DNA of 64,000 nt from Ciona intestinalis. Taxonomy: Eukaryota > Chordata > Ascidiacea > Phlebobranchia > Cionidae. Positions 9,623 through 21,148 of this stretch are shown piece after piece; positions within the stretch are counted from its first letter, which is position 1; every line of letters starts with the position of its first letter. The notes beneath the pieces are model-generated. The model had not been told where the DNA came from, made no database searches, and saw only the letters and a list, made by a program, of their open reading frames with translations. The DNA is taken from the NCBI RefSeq assembly GCF_000224145.3, contig NC_020174.2, positions 2,666,097 through 2,730,096 on the forward strand, written 5' to 3'. Both the position numbers and the translations under genes were made by a program.

Positions 9623-12380
9623 ATGTCAAAAATGAACAGTAATCAGGTTGTTACCAAATACGTTTTATATTTATCAAATTCTCAACACAAGTCTAAGAAA
9701 CGCAGGTTAGTATTCATTTTCTTTAATTAGTGCATGTTCGCTATGTCCACAATATTCACTATCTCCACTATGTAGTGAATATTGACATAGTGCACTGTGC
9801 ACATAGCCGTTAGTATTTAAGCAATGAAAAGTTTATGCGATATTAATTTATAAATGTTTAGGTTGGGTAAATGCCAAGAAGCAAAGCATGATATTTGTGT
9901 ACCTACCAAAAGATCAAAAGAAAGCATGGAGAAGTTAAAGAACGTTACAAAACCATGCTTACATATTACAATTAATGAAATTGATGCATTTTTCTCTTTG
10001 TTTGGTTAGTAATTTAGGAGATAAACATGCAGCCTGAACTATTGTGATCACGATACATTTCACGCAGAGGATAATACCATACAAGAATTTTTGGCACTGG
10101 ATTCTTGTTTTCGAATATCTGACAAGTATTTGCTTGCAATGGTGCTGACTTATTTCAAGAGAGCTCATCTACATGTTTCAGAATATAATGTTATCAACTT
10201 CTTTACTGCACTGTAAGTTTACCCATATAGAATAGGACTATTTTATTTTCTCACATCTTATTTAAATGAAAAATGTTTATTTGTGTCAAACATTAAGCAA
10301 CGTTAATGCTTTTCATCTTTTGGCTTTAATAGCTTACTGGCAGAGGCGCATTTAGAAATTAAAAAAAGGGGGGGTTTGCGCATTTTTGCTTTGAAAATGG
10401 ACACGTAGTGATGATGTTTAAACACAGGATAAACACACTTATTCTTGTCAAACCCAGGTATTTAGCAAACGATATGGCGGAAGATGAAGAAGAGTTTAAA
10501 TATGAGATATTTCCTTGGGCGCTTGGTGAGGAATGGAGAGACTTGTATCCAGGTTTTCTCGCACAGAGAGAAAAACTATGGAGGAAAATGAAACACAGAG
10601 CATCAGTCAGTAGAAAATGTTGTGAGGAGGTATAAGAGTTTTACAGCAAAAAAAAGGAGAGATAATAGTTTATCACAGCTTGTATTTCATCAGTTGATAC
10701 AAAGAAAGAACATTTTACTTGTTCACAGCTTTTAGTTTTTCATGTTCACAGCTTTAAGTTTTATAAAAGTATATATACAAACAATGTAATGACTAGAGCA
10801 CAATAAATTTCCGTTGGCCAAATATCAGCCCTTTATTTGGATATTTACAGATTATCTGCATTAGAAAACTATTTTCTGTTTTTCTATCACTTTTCTGCTG
10901 TAAGAAACACAGTGGAACTAGCTAAAATTATTAAAACAAAGTAAACGTTTCCTAGCTATGATTGCCAATGCCATCCTATAATGTCATGAACACACTACAC
11001 CCGTAGGCAATGGAGATACAAGCTGATCATGAGATATGGAGCAGAGAACGCAATGAAGTGCACGGTGGGGCCAAAAGAAATCATTTGAAATCTAAAGAAG
11101 AAAAAGAACCTTTTCCACGAGGGCCTGGTCGTTCACCAATACCTTGTTCAATATGTGTTAAGATAAATAACAGTAGTGGGTAAGCTAAACTTAATGTCAA
11201 AGACATTTAACAGCAACCCCAGATAATGTCTTGCTGTATGGCATATGATTCATATGAAATATGATATAAAAAATCACTCCTCTAAGATAAAAAAAACAAA
11301 TGGCAGAATATCTCTTTCCCACTATTACATCTGGCAACAACTTATACATTTTAATATGTATGTTTATTTACCATTGTATTTTGCTATAAAGGTATTATTC
11401 AGACGACAGCATTATATCTGATGACATGAACATTCTCCATGTTTCAACTGATTCTTCACCAGATGAATACTTCACTCATAGAAATATTGTAAGTAGCTAG
11501 TTTGAAAACCAATGTTCATTAACTAAAAGATACAGGGTTTATAACTTTAACCTGTAATACCAATCATTAAAATATTATTGAGTTGAACAAACAATTACTG
11601 ATCACCAGCAATCTTTTGTGTTAGATTAAACCAGAGTTTGCTTTTTTTAGGTACAGTCCTGGAGTTTTGTAAAATAAATTACTTGTCAGTAATCTATGAA
11701 TAGACTCACTAACTTTTCAGTACTAGGGAAGCCTATTTTTTTTATTCATTTTGTAGGTTGTTAAAATTTCAACAAAAAACACATTTTTCACATGTTTTGT
11801 ATTTGTCGGGTAAAAGATAACGGTTAAACGTAAACTTATATTTTCTTTTTATCGCGATTGGGGCTTGAGTACCAACTGTGTCGTCCGTCTAAAAAACAAG
11901 TTTATACAAAATAGAAAACAGTTTGTTAACTTTGACCAGCGGACAAACTCAAAATTAATCCATCAACTAACTCATGTTTATACAATAAATAGGCCTAGCA
12001 TGCGTCGTGTTTAACTGCTAAGCTTGATTGTCTTGCATGACAGTCCCTATAATAACCCTCATGCCCACTTTTGAATTACCACTTATGTAACTTTCTGGGT
12101 CATCATATGTTTTTTGTTTGGTGCCTGTGTGTGCAGTGAAAAAAATTGGAAGCGTCCTTGAACTATAATTCTTACTTTATTCTGGTAATACTAAGATTAA
12201 ATGAACTTCCTTATTACAGGGTTCAAAGCCCAGGTTGAAATCCAAGGATATTGAAAGGGGTGATGCAGAGGAATCAAGTTTTGACATGGAGAGTAAGTTA
12301 AATATTATATAATTAAATTAGTGCAAGTGTATAATTATAACATACCTCATGTTTCAGAGCTTTGGGAAACTTTGTCATGA
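9623..12380 (+). CDS. SPDYA: Speedy/RINGO cell-cycle regulator (CDK activator)
   Basis: Eight exons join in phase: 9623-9705, 9862-10004, 10068-10212, 10458-10629, 11007-11179, 11392-11488, 12220-12292, 12358-12380, giving 302 residues. The RINGO core runs from [15 protein letters not shown] through [20 protein letters not shown] and [20 protein letters not shown], then [15 protein letters not shown] to [11 protein letters not shown]. The [11 protein letters not shown] and SRKCCEE motifs are hallmarks of the family. Downstream, [16 protein letters not shown] matches the conserved PRGP..C..C segment. Speedy proteins bind CDK1/CDK2 and activate them without a cyclin and without T-loop phosphorylation, in meiotic maturation and G1/S. 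The acceptor at 10068 was chosen over nearby AGs because the alternatives meet a stop. The ATG at 9623 is the first in frame; upstream non-coding exons are possible. Exon 1 is the least certain part. Confidence 0.9.
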
Positions 12381-13170
12381 AGTAATTTGCTGCAAGCATA
12401 AAATTGTACAAAAACTTCTCTTCGTGTCTGGCATATTCTGTTTCATTTACCTTTCTTTTGCAGTGCTTTACCTTTTAGTATGAACAAGAAATCCCCCCTG
12501 CTTCGCTGCATAAAAAGTGTTAATTTTAGTTTAATGTGTTTATATTTATTTCAATACTGCCAAGAATATACAAACAGTACTGCCCCATATAAGTATATAA
12601 TAGTTGCATTTATAAGCACTTTCTTCTCTGTACAATATCCTGTTGTTTAGCAATGAACTATTGATTGATTTTGTTGTTTTACACATTTGGACAACTTATC
12701 TCAACCATCCAATTTTTATTTTGTTATCTTATTAGTTCTTCCTTTGTATAAATTGACTTCTGTCGATAAAAATATATTACGTTTACTAATAGTTGTGGGA
12801 TTTGTTTTTAACTGCAAGTGGTATATACAAAACACTGCCTTTTTAGGGATAAAGCTTTTTAAGTTTTGGTTATGCATGAAATATATTTCTAACAGAAGTA
12901 ATATGTATCGTATGGTTATTCGCACTTTTGGTGTTAGGGCGAATTCCCACCAATGAAGCTTTAAACAAAGCGCTTTCCAGATGAAACGCTGTTTGTTCTA
13001 TTGTTCGATACGCACCAATGCGGCAAGGCACGCAAAATGCAAGTTTATGAAACTGGAGCGTGCGTGCGCTACTTTTGCCTCGTGCTTAATCTCGCTTTTC
13101 ACTGTAAATATCGGTAGAAACGCTCGTTTAGTGCAATTTCTATACTATTTTACCCGAGATTTTGACAAAA
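12381..13170. other. Intergenic between Speedy and MADF-BESS gene
   Basis: AT-rich Speedy 3' UTR and spacer. At about 12939 lies GGGCGAATTCCCACC, which looks like a DNA-transposon end, but no matching inverted end was found downstream. A GC-richer stretch with GCGTGCGTGCGC follows at about 13060-13075. Confidence 0.4.
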
Positions 13171-14016
13171 ATGACATTAAGTACGCATAGTATAGAGAAG
13201 TTGATTGAAGAAATTCGTGCACAGTCGGATATATATGATGCAAAAAAGTCCAAAGTACAGCAACCGTGATTTTCAAGATATAATTTGGAAAAAGATTGCA
13301 GCAGAAATTGGATATGATGGTAAGTTTATTCCTAATTAATTAAGTATATTTACATGTATTCGTGTTTGTCATGGATGTATTACTTTATTTTTTTAGTGAA
13401 TACATGTAAAAAGCAATGGACACTCTACAAAACACATATGCACAAAATTTAAGAGAAAATAAAGTTGGGCAAAGTGATTCAGGTACATCAATGAAACGTC
13501 AATGGTATTTGGCAGACAAAATGTCTTTCTTACAACCATTTATTAAACACAGGAGGTATATAATACATGTATACATTGGAGTCAATAATATATGTGCTAT
13601 TTAATTTGATTTTATTACAGCATGTCTGGAAATGTGTCCGTTGCTACACCAACAGCGACTGTACCAGTAGATATTGACCTCACCTGCAATGAACAACCTT
13701 CTCCAGAAGATTTTTATATTGGAGCAATACCAGCAGAAGGATTTGAAATTTCTAAAAGCAATGAGCTTGTTTGCAGTTCAACCCCTGTCTCTGATATGGC
13801 AGCAAAAAAGATCTGTACAGAAAACAAAAAGCAGACAAAAAAGCTGAAATAGACAATGCAGTTTTGGAGTTTCTTAAGTCGAAGTCCACAGCCGGCCAAG
13901 ATCAGGGTTATTATTTTGCAATGAGTTTAATACCTCACTTTAACAGAATGGAATATAAAAAATACCTTAAGGTTCAGTGGGAAATAATTAGACTGATTGA
14001 ACAGCACATAGACTGA
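13171..14016 (+). pseudogene. MADF-BESS domain gene with three frameshifts
   Basis: Three exon-like segments with proper splice sites (13171-13319, 13397-13555, 13621-14016). The N-terminal MADF core reads IEKLIEEIRAQSDIYDAK, then after a one-base shift KYSNRDFQDIIWKKIAAEIG, then CKKQW; after a second shift NTYAQNLRENKVGQ and WYLADKMSFLQPF. After a third shift comes a C-terminal BESS-like motif (YYFAMSLIPHFNRMEYKKYL) before the stop at 14016. MADF domains are Myb-like DNA-binding domains; BESS motifs mediate protein-protein contact. Two shifts fall in A6 runs (about 13243-13248 and 13835-13840) and one near 13425. It is either a recently broken gene or an intact gene with homopolymer errors in the assembly. 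It could be a transposon-derived regulator. Confidence 0.7.
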
Positions 14017-14701
14017 TGCTGAACCAGAATAACAAATTGGCAATGGGACTTTACAATGTAAATATGTATATATGTTATTTTGCATGTAACTTCACCTTGC
14101 CATTTATGTTTAGTTTCGAATGTTTAACAAGTCTCTTTTTATCACTGTTTAGTCTTTAGATAACATCGTGCTGACCCTTTAAATTTGTTTTAAAACAACC
14201 ATAACTTATTTTTTTACGTTAAACTTTTTAACCTCAACATCATGTAATTTTTAATGAACAAACTTGTGTTTCAAAGTAAATGTTACTTGCCTGTCTAAAC
14301 CAATACATTCCGAAATTCTATTTCATATTGTGTTCACTATGTTATGCATGTAACACCGTGTTTATACCTAGTTCTATTATTATTCATATCATTCTCATTG
14401 TTCATACTATCATACAATGTCAAATATGTCATTCAGTACCACATGTTTAGTTTTTTATCTAAATCCTCAATGCATGCCTGTAGCAATTTCTATTTTGCAG
14501 TGTTGTCAAAGCCATAAACTGAAGCAATTTAAGTAATTTTATGTAGGTTTTATTTACAGTATTAGTGATGAAGTTGGTACAAGAACTAGCATTCAATTAT
14601 TACCTCAAACTTCATTAGTAAATTATGTTGTTAATACCGTATTATATTTGCAGAGACGAGTTAATACACTTAACTAAATTAGACATTTAAATAAAATTAA
14701 A
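14017..14701. other. Intergenic, no gene seen
   Basis: AT-rich sequence between the MADF-BESS gene and IMP3. No repeat family of this window and no coding exon recognised. It contains the IMP3 promoter by position. Confidence 0.4.
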
Positions 14702-16704
14702 ATGAGGAAATTGAGGTTTCACGAGAAAAAGCTGCTCAAAAAAGTTGACTTTTTCTCTTGGGAGTCCGACAACAATTTACACGAAGTTAAAGTAATGCGA
14801 AAATACCGAATACAAAAACGGGAACATTACACCGCGTAAGTAATACATGATCTTGACATATGCATAAAATAAAAGCAACTTGTGGTCGCAGTAATAGGTT
14901 ATTAGGCATTTTTAATTTTTTTTTGTGACATTTTAGTTATTTAATTGTAATTTTATTTTTTGCAAATAATGTTCTGTAAGATAAACATAAGCTTTTTACA
15001 ATTTCCCACGAACAAAAGACAATCAAAACTTAACAGATTCCTTTAAACTCATTGCGAAAGTCACCGCTTCTGCTCGATTGTGGACACAAAGTGGCCTCAG
15101 TTGGTGTACTCGGTGTTTCTATGACTGTGATACCATATAACCGCTAACCCCTATAACCACTAGCTCTTGCCCCCTAACTACCAACCTCTAACACTTTCCA
15201 CCAGCCTAATCTGTAACGAGAATATTTAACTACTGCTGAAAAGTTAATAATTTGTTAATATAGGTACAACAAGCTAAGCAGGGAAGTGCGGACAATATGT
15301 CGGAAGATAAAAGACTTAGATCCAAAAGATCCATTTCGAGTAAAATCTACAGCGGATTTATTGGAAAAATTATACAAAATGGGAATAATTCCAACGAAAG
15401 AAAATCTTGTACTCGCTGATAAAATAACTGCTTCGTCTTTCTGTCGGAGAAGGTTGCCGGTTATTATGGTGAAGTTACGAATGGCTGAAACTCTTAAAAT
15501 GGCAACAACTTATATTGAACAAGGACGTATCCTTTATAATATATTCTGCATTGTAGGGAATTGTAAAAATTACATTTGTGTATAACTTCTAATCCAGTTA
15601 AATAACAGCTAAAATTTATATTTACAATACTTTAATATGCTAGCTCAGTGCTCTTCAACCTTTCTTGGGTTAATGAACCCCTAAAGTTGTTGCAACAAAC
15701 TCATGCACCCCTGTTTGCTTTAACGTAAAACTAATAACGTCATCAAGGAGAAATGCGTACGTGAATAGGTTACTGTTTAGTCGGAAAAGCACTGCTAATC
15801 AAAATCATTAGGAACAGGTGGTTTGCGGTTAAAGAAAAGTGGCTAAATTTGTTAAAAATGTTCAAAACTTTGACAAAACAAGACTCAAATAAGTTTGTAA
15901 TGTATCCTTATATACCCTTTTGTACTGGTGCACCCCAGGTATATTTTGGTGCACCGTGCACACCGGTTGAAGAGCACTGTGCTAGCTTATTAAAGTTTGT
16001 CTATAACATTATCCACTTAAACAATAGTTTATCAATCTAAGCAACTGTTCCTGGAAATTTCTTAACTATATTAAACCAGATGTGAGAGTTGGTACCAATG
16101 TTATCATGGACCCTGCATTTCTAGTTAGCAGGTACAATAACACTAACCAGACAATTAATGCTTCAACCCAGTGGTCCCTTCTGGGTTGTATGCTTCGAAC
16201 CCAGAGGTTATGGATTCAAGGCTCGTTGATTCTACCATTGTGGGCGTATGTGTCCTTGGGCAAGACACCTAATGGCCAATTGCCCTAACCCAGTCGTCAC
16301 TAATGGGTCGCCAAATTGTCTGCCTTACAAAAAAATCCCATTAAAAACAAGCACCCACAAAGTTACATTTGTGGTAACTCATAAGCTAGCATGCATGAAG
16401 TGTATGAAACAAACAATACACTTGTGTTATAAAGGCTGTCATTTTCTGGCCATGAGAGAATACAGCAAGTTTCATTTAAAGCAGGGACAAGGTGTATGAA
16501 ATAGTACACCTGTTAATTAATAATTATATAACGACTATCGTTGCCCTGCAACATGAGGGTAAATAGGTATAGAGGCTATAATTGACTTTTCCTTTTACCT
16601 TACACAGGAGTCTTGAAGATTTCGTAACTTGGAAAGAAACCTCTAAAATAAGAGAGAAGATAAGAGAGTACAATGATGAACGAGATGACTTCGATTTTGT
16701 TTGA
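14702..16704 (+). CDS. IMP3: U3 small nucleolar ribonucleoprotein IMP3
   Basis: Four exons (14702-14835, 15264-15526, 16080-16131, 16608-16704) give 181 residues; the human protein has 184. The start [20 protein letters not shown] is the conserved N-terminus. It continues with [20 protein letters not shown], then [19 protein letters not shown], the S4 RNA-binding region [20 protein letters not shown] and [20 protein letters not shown], and ends [15 protein letters not shown]3 binds U3 snoRNA with IMP4 and MPP10 in the small-subunit processome and helps U3 pair with pre-rRNA for 18S processing in the nucleolus. Intron 2 carries a hAT-type MITE and intron 3 a SINE. The 3' end meets PBK tail to tail. 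Confidence 0.97.
15646..15979. mobile_element. hAT-type MITE with 8-bp target duplication
   Basis: A 334-bp element with terminal inverted repeats CAGTGCTCTTCAACC / GGTTGAAGAGCACTG. It is flanked by a perfect 8-bp direct repeat TGCTAGCT at 15638-15645 and 15980-15987. The CAGTG..TCAACC ends and 8-bp duplication are typical of hAT elements. It has no transposase ORF and lies inside IMP3 intron 2. Confidence 0.9.
16185..16490 (+). repeat. tRNA-derived SINE, family 1 (IMP3 intron 3)
   Basis: Carries AGAGGTTATGGATTCAAGGC, TGTCCTTGGGCAAGACACCT and the TTATAAAGGCTGTCATTTTC tail region of the family-1 SINE. The 5' head is degraded. A separate tail fragment (AACGACTATCGTTGCCCTGC) follows at about 16528-16550. 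Confidence 0.75.
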
Positions 16705-16724
16705 TATTTTTTTTAGATATGTGG

Positions 16725-16730
16725 TTTATT
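16725..16730 (-). terminator. PBK polyadenylation signal (AATAAA on minus strand)
   Basis: TTTATT on the plus strand reads AATAAA on the minus strand, 69 bp past the PBK stop. Cleavage the usual 10-30 bases beyond would fall at about 16695-16715, over the end of the IMP3 coding sequence (stop at 16704). Confidence 0.5.
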
Positions 16731-16789
16731 CATACATGGCAATGAAGTTTTAAAAGAGCACATTAAAACACAACAACGGTGGCAAGAGA

Positions 16790-16795
16790 AATAAA
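16790..16795 (+). terminator. IMP3 polyadenylation signal (AATAAA)
   Basis: Only canonical hexamer downstream of the IMP3 stop on the plus strand. Cleavage 10-30 bases later would fall inside the last PBK exon, which starts at 16799. Confidence 0.55.
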
Positions 16796-16798
16796 AGA

Positions 16799-19700
16799 TT
16801 AAAATTCCAGCTTTCCTTTGGGATCTGGCATTGCAATGTAGGATTCAATTTCTGTGTGTTGTTTTAAACCTTCAACAATTTGTGCTGCAGAAGGCCGATC
16901 TTCAGGTGCAGACTGACTACAAGCCCAGAACAATTCAATAACAGACTGGTACGCAATGTCGTACTGGTAATTTAGTAATGGAGGCCTTGTTCCTGTAACA
17001 CAGCAATTTTTATTTAAAATTGTGCCTATTTAGTTTTGGTGTTAATATATCAGTGCAGCAAATGAAACATTAAATAAACCAAATTTTACCCAAACTGTTT
17101 TGATATTCAATCTCTGCTTGTTCAAATTCCCTCTCAAACTCTTCTGTGATGCTAAAATCTTCTTCCTCAGGGAAGACATGCATATGAGGAATCACAAGAG
17201 TTAACATCTCATACAGTATCATCCCATATGCGTAGATGTCAGTTTTGTCACTTATGACACCCCCTGTGTAGGAATAGGTAAGAACATAAAATATTATTTA
17301 TGTCTTTAAATACAGTAAGGAAGATCAAATTAATTAAAACAGCAAATAGCAGAAAATAAGCAGCAAAAACAGTCTAAAATCACGCTAAGGCTAAAACTAT
17401 TTGAACTATAGTAGTTTATTTTCTCGTCCCGTTTGGTATTAAACAAAGAAAACGCAAAGACTTATAAAAGCATATCCTCACGACTCCCTTAGACCGTTGT
17501 TAATTGTTTAAAACACGATCAAGACATTTAGATATTATGCGCTTAAGGTGTCCCATCTTCCCCCACCCTACTATATCAAACAAAGTACACAACAGTCTTT
17601 GCACGACGGCATCTTTAATGTTTGCAGTTACACTAATAATGTAACATCCCATGACAACAGTAACATCACACACAACATACCGTCCATTACATCTTTTGAA
17701 CACCATGATTCTGTCCCCACATACTGTGCCTCTGGATCTGAAGCTTCAAGGAGTTCATTAAGTTGAATTGTAACTCCAAAATCACAGATTCTTACGACTT
17801 CAAAATCACCCTGACAATATTAACAAAGTCACTTGAGCGGTGGCTTGTAAGCGGGCACAGATGCATGAAACAGAACACCCGTGGCAAAGGTGGTTAGAGC
17901 GTCTGCCTGTAACCCAGAGGTAATGGATTCAAGGTTTGTTGGTGCTAGTCGTGCTACTACTATGAGCGTATGTGTCCTTGGGCACTTAACGGCAGTTGCT
18001 TCAACCCAGTGGTCATTAATGGGCTGTCCAAATTACCAGTCATACATAAAATAAAAGAAGAAATCTGCTCCAAAAAATATCACCCACAAAGTAACATAAA
18101 AGGTAGCTCGTAAACTGGCACGAGGTGTATGAACACGACTGTCATGTTTGGGCCGCGCGAGGATAAAGTAAGTTACATAATTACATTCATTCAAAAAAAA
18201 TGAAATCTAGTAATTTACCTGTACAAGTATATTAGCACTCTTTAAATCTCCATGTAAAATTCTCTTTTCATTGTGCAAATAAGCCAAGGCACTTGACACT
18301 TGGGCAGCAACTTCAAGAATGCATTGAACTGGAAACGGTCCTGAATTGTGATGCTGGTTTAAATACAAGTAAGACTACTAGGGACTAATACTAGTAGGGT
18401 TGGGTTATTCAAAAATTATAAATGCTAGACAACCTTGCTGCAGAAGCTGAACATTTTTAAAATTCATGCTTATGCAATTTTTTAGTAAAATCCTTATAAG
18501 TTTGTAGAACATTTACATAGGCACATCTGCTAATAAATACCATTTTACCAATACCTAATATTTGCCTATATTACTTAATGTTAACATGGATACTGAAGAT
18601 TAAATAGGTTGTTTAGACTTATGTTCACCAGTCTCTGTTGACATTCGATCTTCAATCATAGAAAATAAAGATTTCTCTCCGTCCTCCATCGCCAAACACA
18701 AAGTTCCATCCTCTGACTTTGTAAAGCTTCGAAAACCTACAATGTTTTTGTGGTGAAGACTTTTTAAGATGGCCGCTTCCTCTTTTAACCTGGAAGAGAA
18801 GTCTTGTTGGCCTTTTTTGTAAATATTTTACAAAAGTATATTTTACAAAAAAAAACAGCTAAGTCTGATTGAATCTCAGTGTACAGTTAGGGGCATTTTA
18901 ACTAATTAATGAAATGTGATATAAAATCTACTACAAAAACAATAAAACATATGATAAATGCTGCTCTTACTAAAGAATTTAAAAATATAGCAGTGCCAGT
19001 GTTTATCACATATAAAGAAAAATGGCTTTTACGAAACTACCACCTTGATAAATTTTGCTTAATGCCCCTCAAAATAAACAACAACACTTTAAATAAAAAC
19101 AGTAACCTTTCTATGTAGGTCATTTCATTCCCACCGCATTTTTTATTTATCTTCTTAATTGCCCACGGTGATCTATACTGGCCTTGACGTGGCGATCTTT
19201 CAATCAAATAAACATTCACACCTGGATAAAAAGACTCAATAAATCATACTGATATAGTTTAGATGCGACTACGGGAAGAAGTATGTGCAAAAAATCCTGC
19301 TAAGTGGCGGTAAATATTTAAACTTGAAATTTTGGAAAAACGCACAAAAATACTATACAAAGTTTTAATAGATGTAAAACTAATTACTGAAATACTAAAA
19401 ATACCTTTATAAATATATAAAAACACTAGTAAAAACATCTTTTCTACATTAGCCCTGTTAGCTGGTATATAATATGCTCTTTCGTTCAGTCTACTAACAT
19501 CGGCTCTGTGAAGTAACAGTTAGTGGTTATTCTTTCAATCCAGTTGCTTTGTTACTACCGGGTTCGAGTCCCGCACAATAGATTACATTTTAAAGTTTGT
19601 TTTGTATATATACCTAAATACCTTAACAATTTTTTTTAGGTGTGAGGGGTTAAAACCGATTTGCTAAGGTTTATCGCTGCTGTATTGATTATAAAGACCC

Positions 19701-20309
19701 CAGCACCGGATTTTGTTTAGTTTGGCATTATACACTGTTAAGCCCCAGTCTGCAGAGTATGGCAGTTCCTGACGAGATCTCGCGCGTGCAATACGGTTAT
19801 TTTTCGCGTGCGCGCGTGCTATCATTAAAAATCTGAGTGCGAAGCATGTACATTTTTAAGCCACGTTAGGAAATCTCACTTAATTTAATACGTATTTTTT
19901 TCTTTGTTTAATTAATTGGCGTGCGTGGGACAAATTGTGGCGTGCATCACCAAAAGTCTGTAAAAAAATCGCGCGTGCACCTGCCATACTCTGCAGTCTG
20001 GGTTAAGTCCATCACGTACTCAATACATTTTAGGTAGGTCATGTTTATTCATGGGCAGTATCATGTACCACAAGTCCACAACTAATACATTAAGAACAAT
20101 TATGAATGACTATACTTTCACTACATAACATACACAATAACACATCAATGAATGAAGAACTGTAACATACCAGTTCCGAATCCTAAATGCTTCATGAATG
20201 GTGAAGCAGGAATTTGTAAAGAAGGTGATGACGCTAATGACGATTCGTTCAACAATGTCCGGACTCGCCCATGCCGCAATGGCGTGCAGTTACTTACATC
20301 GAATTGCAT
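16799..20309 (-). CDS. PBK: PDZ-binding kinase / TOPK (mitotic MAPKK-like kinase)
   Basis: Seven exons on the minus strand (20171-20309, 19107-19221, 18629-18789, 18219-18340, 17681-17810, 17090-17263, 16799-16992) give 344 residues. The N-terminus has Thr9-Pro10, matching the mitotic CDK1 site of human PBK, then [17 protein letters not shown], where the human protein has the same IPASPFM..LGFGTG block. Kinase landmarks: Gly loop GFGTG, Lys in SPWAIKKIN, catalytic loop HGDLKSANI (HGD in place of HRD, as in PBK), ICDFG, and the activation segment ending [12 protein letters not shown]. The C-lobe has [18 protein letters not shown] and GTRPP. PBK phosphorylates histone H3 and p38-pathway targets in dividing cells. 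The human protein ends in the PDZ ligand ETDV; this one runs on to GKLEF. Introns hold a MITE, a SINE and a TTAA-flanked MITE. Confidence 0.95.
17408..17577. mobile_element. GGGTGGGG-type MITE, 5' terminus truncated
   Basis: Body matches the ~195-bp family (TTTTCTCGTCCCGTTTGGTA, ACCGTTGTTAATTGTTTAAA, GGTGTCCCATCTTCCCCCAC, ending CCTACTATAT). Most of the left terminal repeat is missing. Lies in PBK intron 5. Confidence 0.8.
17880..18175 (+). repeat. tRNA-derived SINE, family 1 (PBK intron)
   Basis: GTGGCAAAGGTGGTTAGAGC head with AACCCAGAGGTAATGGATTC (B-box region), TGTCCTTGGGC, and a GCGCGAGGATAAAGTAAGTT tail. In PBK intron 4. Confidence 0.85.
19318..19585 (+). repeat. tRNA-derived SINE, family 2 (PBK intron)
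   Basis: Second copy of the unit at 5025-5285: same ACACTAGTAAAAACATCT and CTCTTTCGTTC blocks, then CCGGGTTCGAGTCCCGCACA. Confidence 0.7.
19742..20002. mobile_element. piggyBac-type MITE flanked by TTAA
   Basis: Terminal inverted repeats CCCAGTCTGCAGAGTATGGC and its near-perfect inverted partner CTGCCATACTCTGCAGTCTG. The element is flanked on both sides by TTAA (19738-19741 and 20003-20006). TTAA duplication and CCC-type ends are the signature of piggyBac elements. The interior has GC-rich CGCGCGTGC motifs near both ends, also partly inverted. No transposase. In PBK intron 1. Confidence 0.85.
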
Positions 20310-21148
20310 TGTTTTACGATATATCTGAAACTAGAACCGTAAGTAATAAGAAAACCTTTGTTTTACACCAAAATTCCACGTAAAATCTCTATAACATTAA
20401 CAAGTACTGCACGATAAAATCAAATCCAAAAGTTCCCGGGAAATTCTTACCTTAGAAAAGATGAGAGAAAGGAACAATGGTTTTGAAATAGAGTTGATCC
20501 GCTAGGCCAAGGCCAGACTTAAAAGTAAAGCTATTAGCGCTATGATATTTTAAAGCATTGCATAATTACTGTTTAAGTATATTAGATAATTACCCAAATG
20601 CCAATATTATCATGTTGTTAAAACAATCATCCTTAAAGTTGAGCCGATTTTCTTGTAAACATTTTGATTATCACTAACCTACATTCACCAGAGCCATAGA
20701 AATACCATAGGTGTTTTTACAACTCTGACATTCACTAATGAATTTAAACCATCTTTTCACTTATTTCTTGTTTTATCAATAAAAAGTTTCATTTTTTGTA
20801 GAGTACATATAATTGCATGTATTTACATTCTAAGCATTAAAGACCCCATGCACTGTTGAGAAATTACTAATTGCATTACCATTTAGTACATATATGCTAA
20901 ACAGAGACAATTCTATTATTTCTTGGGTTAAAGACACTAAGTGTTGCAATATAGATACCAGATTACAGATACATAATTATTGACACCTACACTAACATAA
21001 AATCAGAATTTTTATGAAAAAGTGCACGTATCAGAATGAAATGACTCAAAGAATATACGCTAAAATTATGAGTGCTAAAACCAGTCATTTTTGGTAAAAT
21101 TTTGTAAATTATAAATCTACATAACAGCAAACATGATACATCAAACAA
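20310..21148. other. Spacer between annexin 3' end and PBK start
   Basis: Both flanking genes are on the minus strand, so this holds the annexin 3' UTR and the PBK promoter. AT-rich, with no clear repeat or exon. Possible minus-strand AATAAA signals exist (for example TTTATT at about 20762), but none is decisive. Confidence 0.4.

Noticed and set aside
12939..14016. The MADF-BESS gene as the second ORF of a Harbinger-type transposon
   Set aside because: A transposon-like GGGCGAATTCCCACC end lies upstream, but no inverted partner, target duplication or transposase was found, so the link is not supported.
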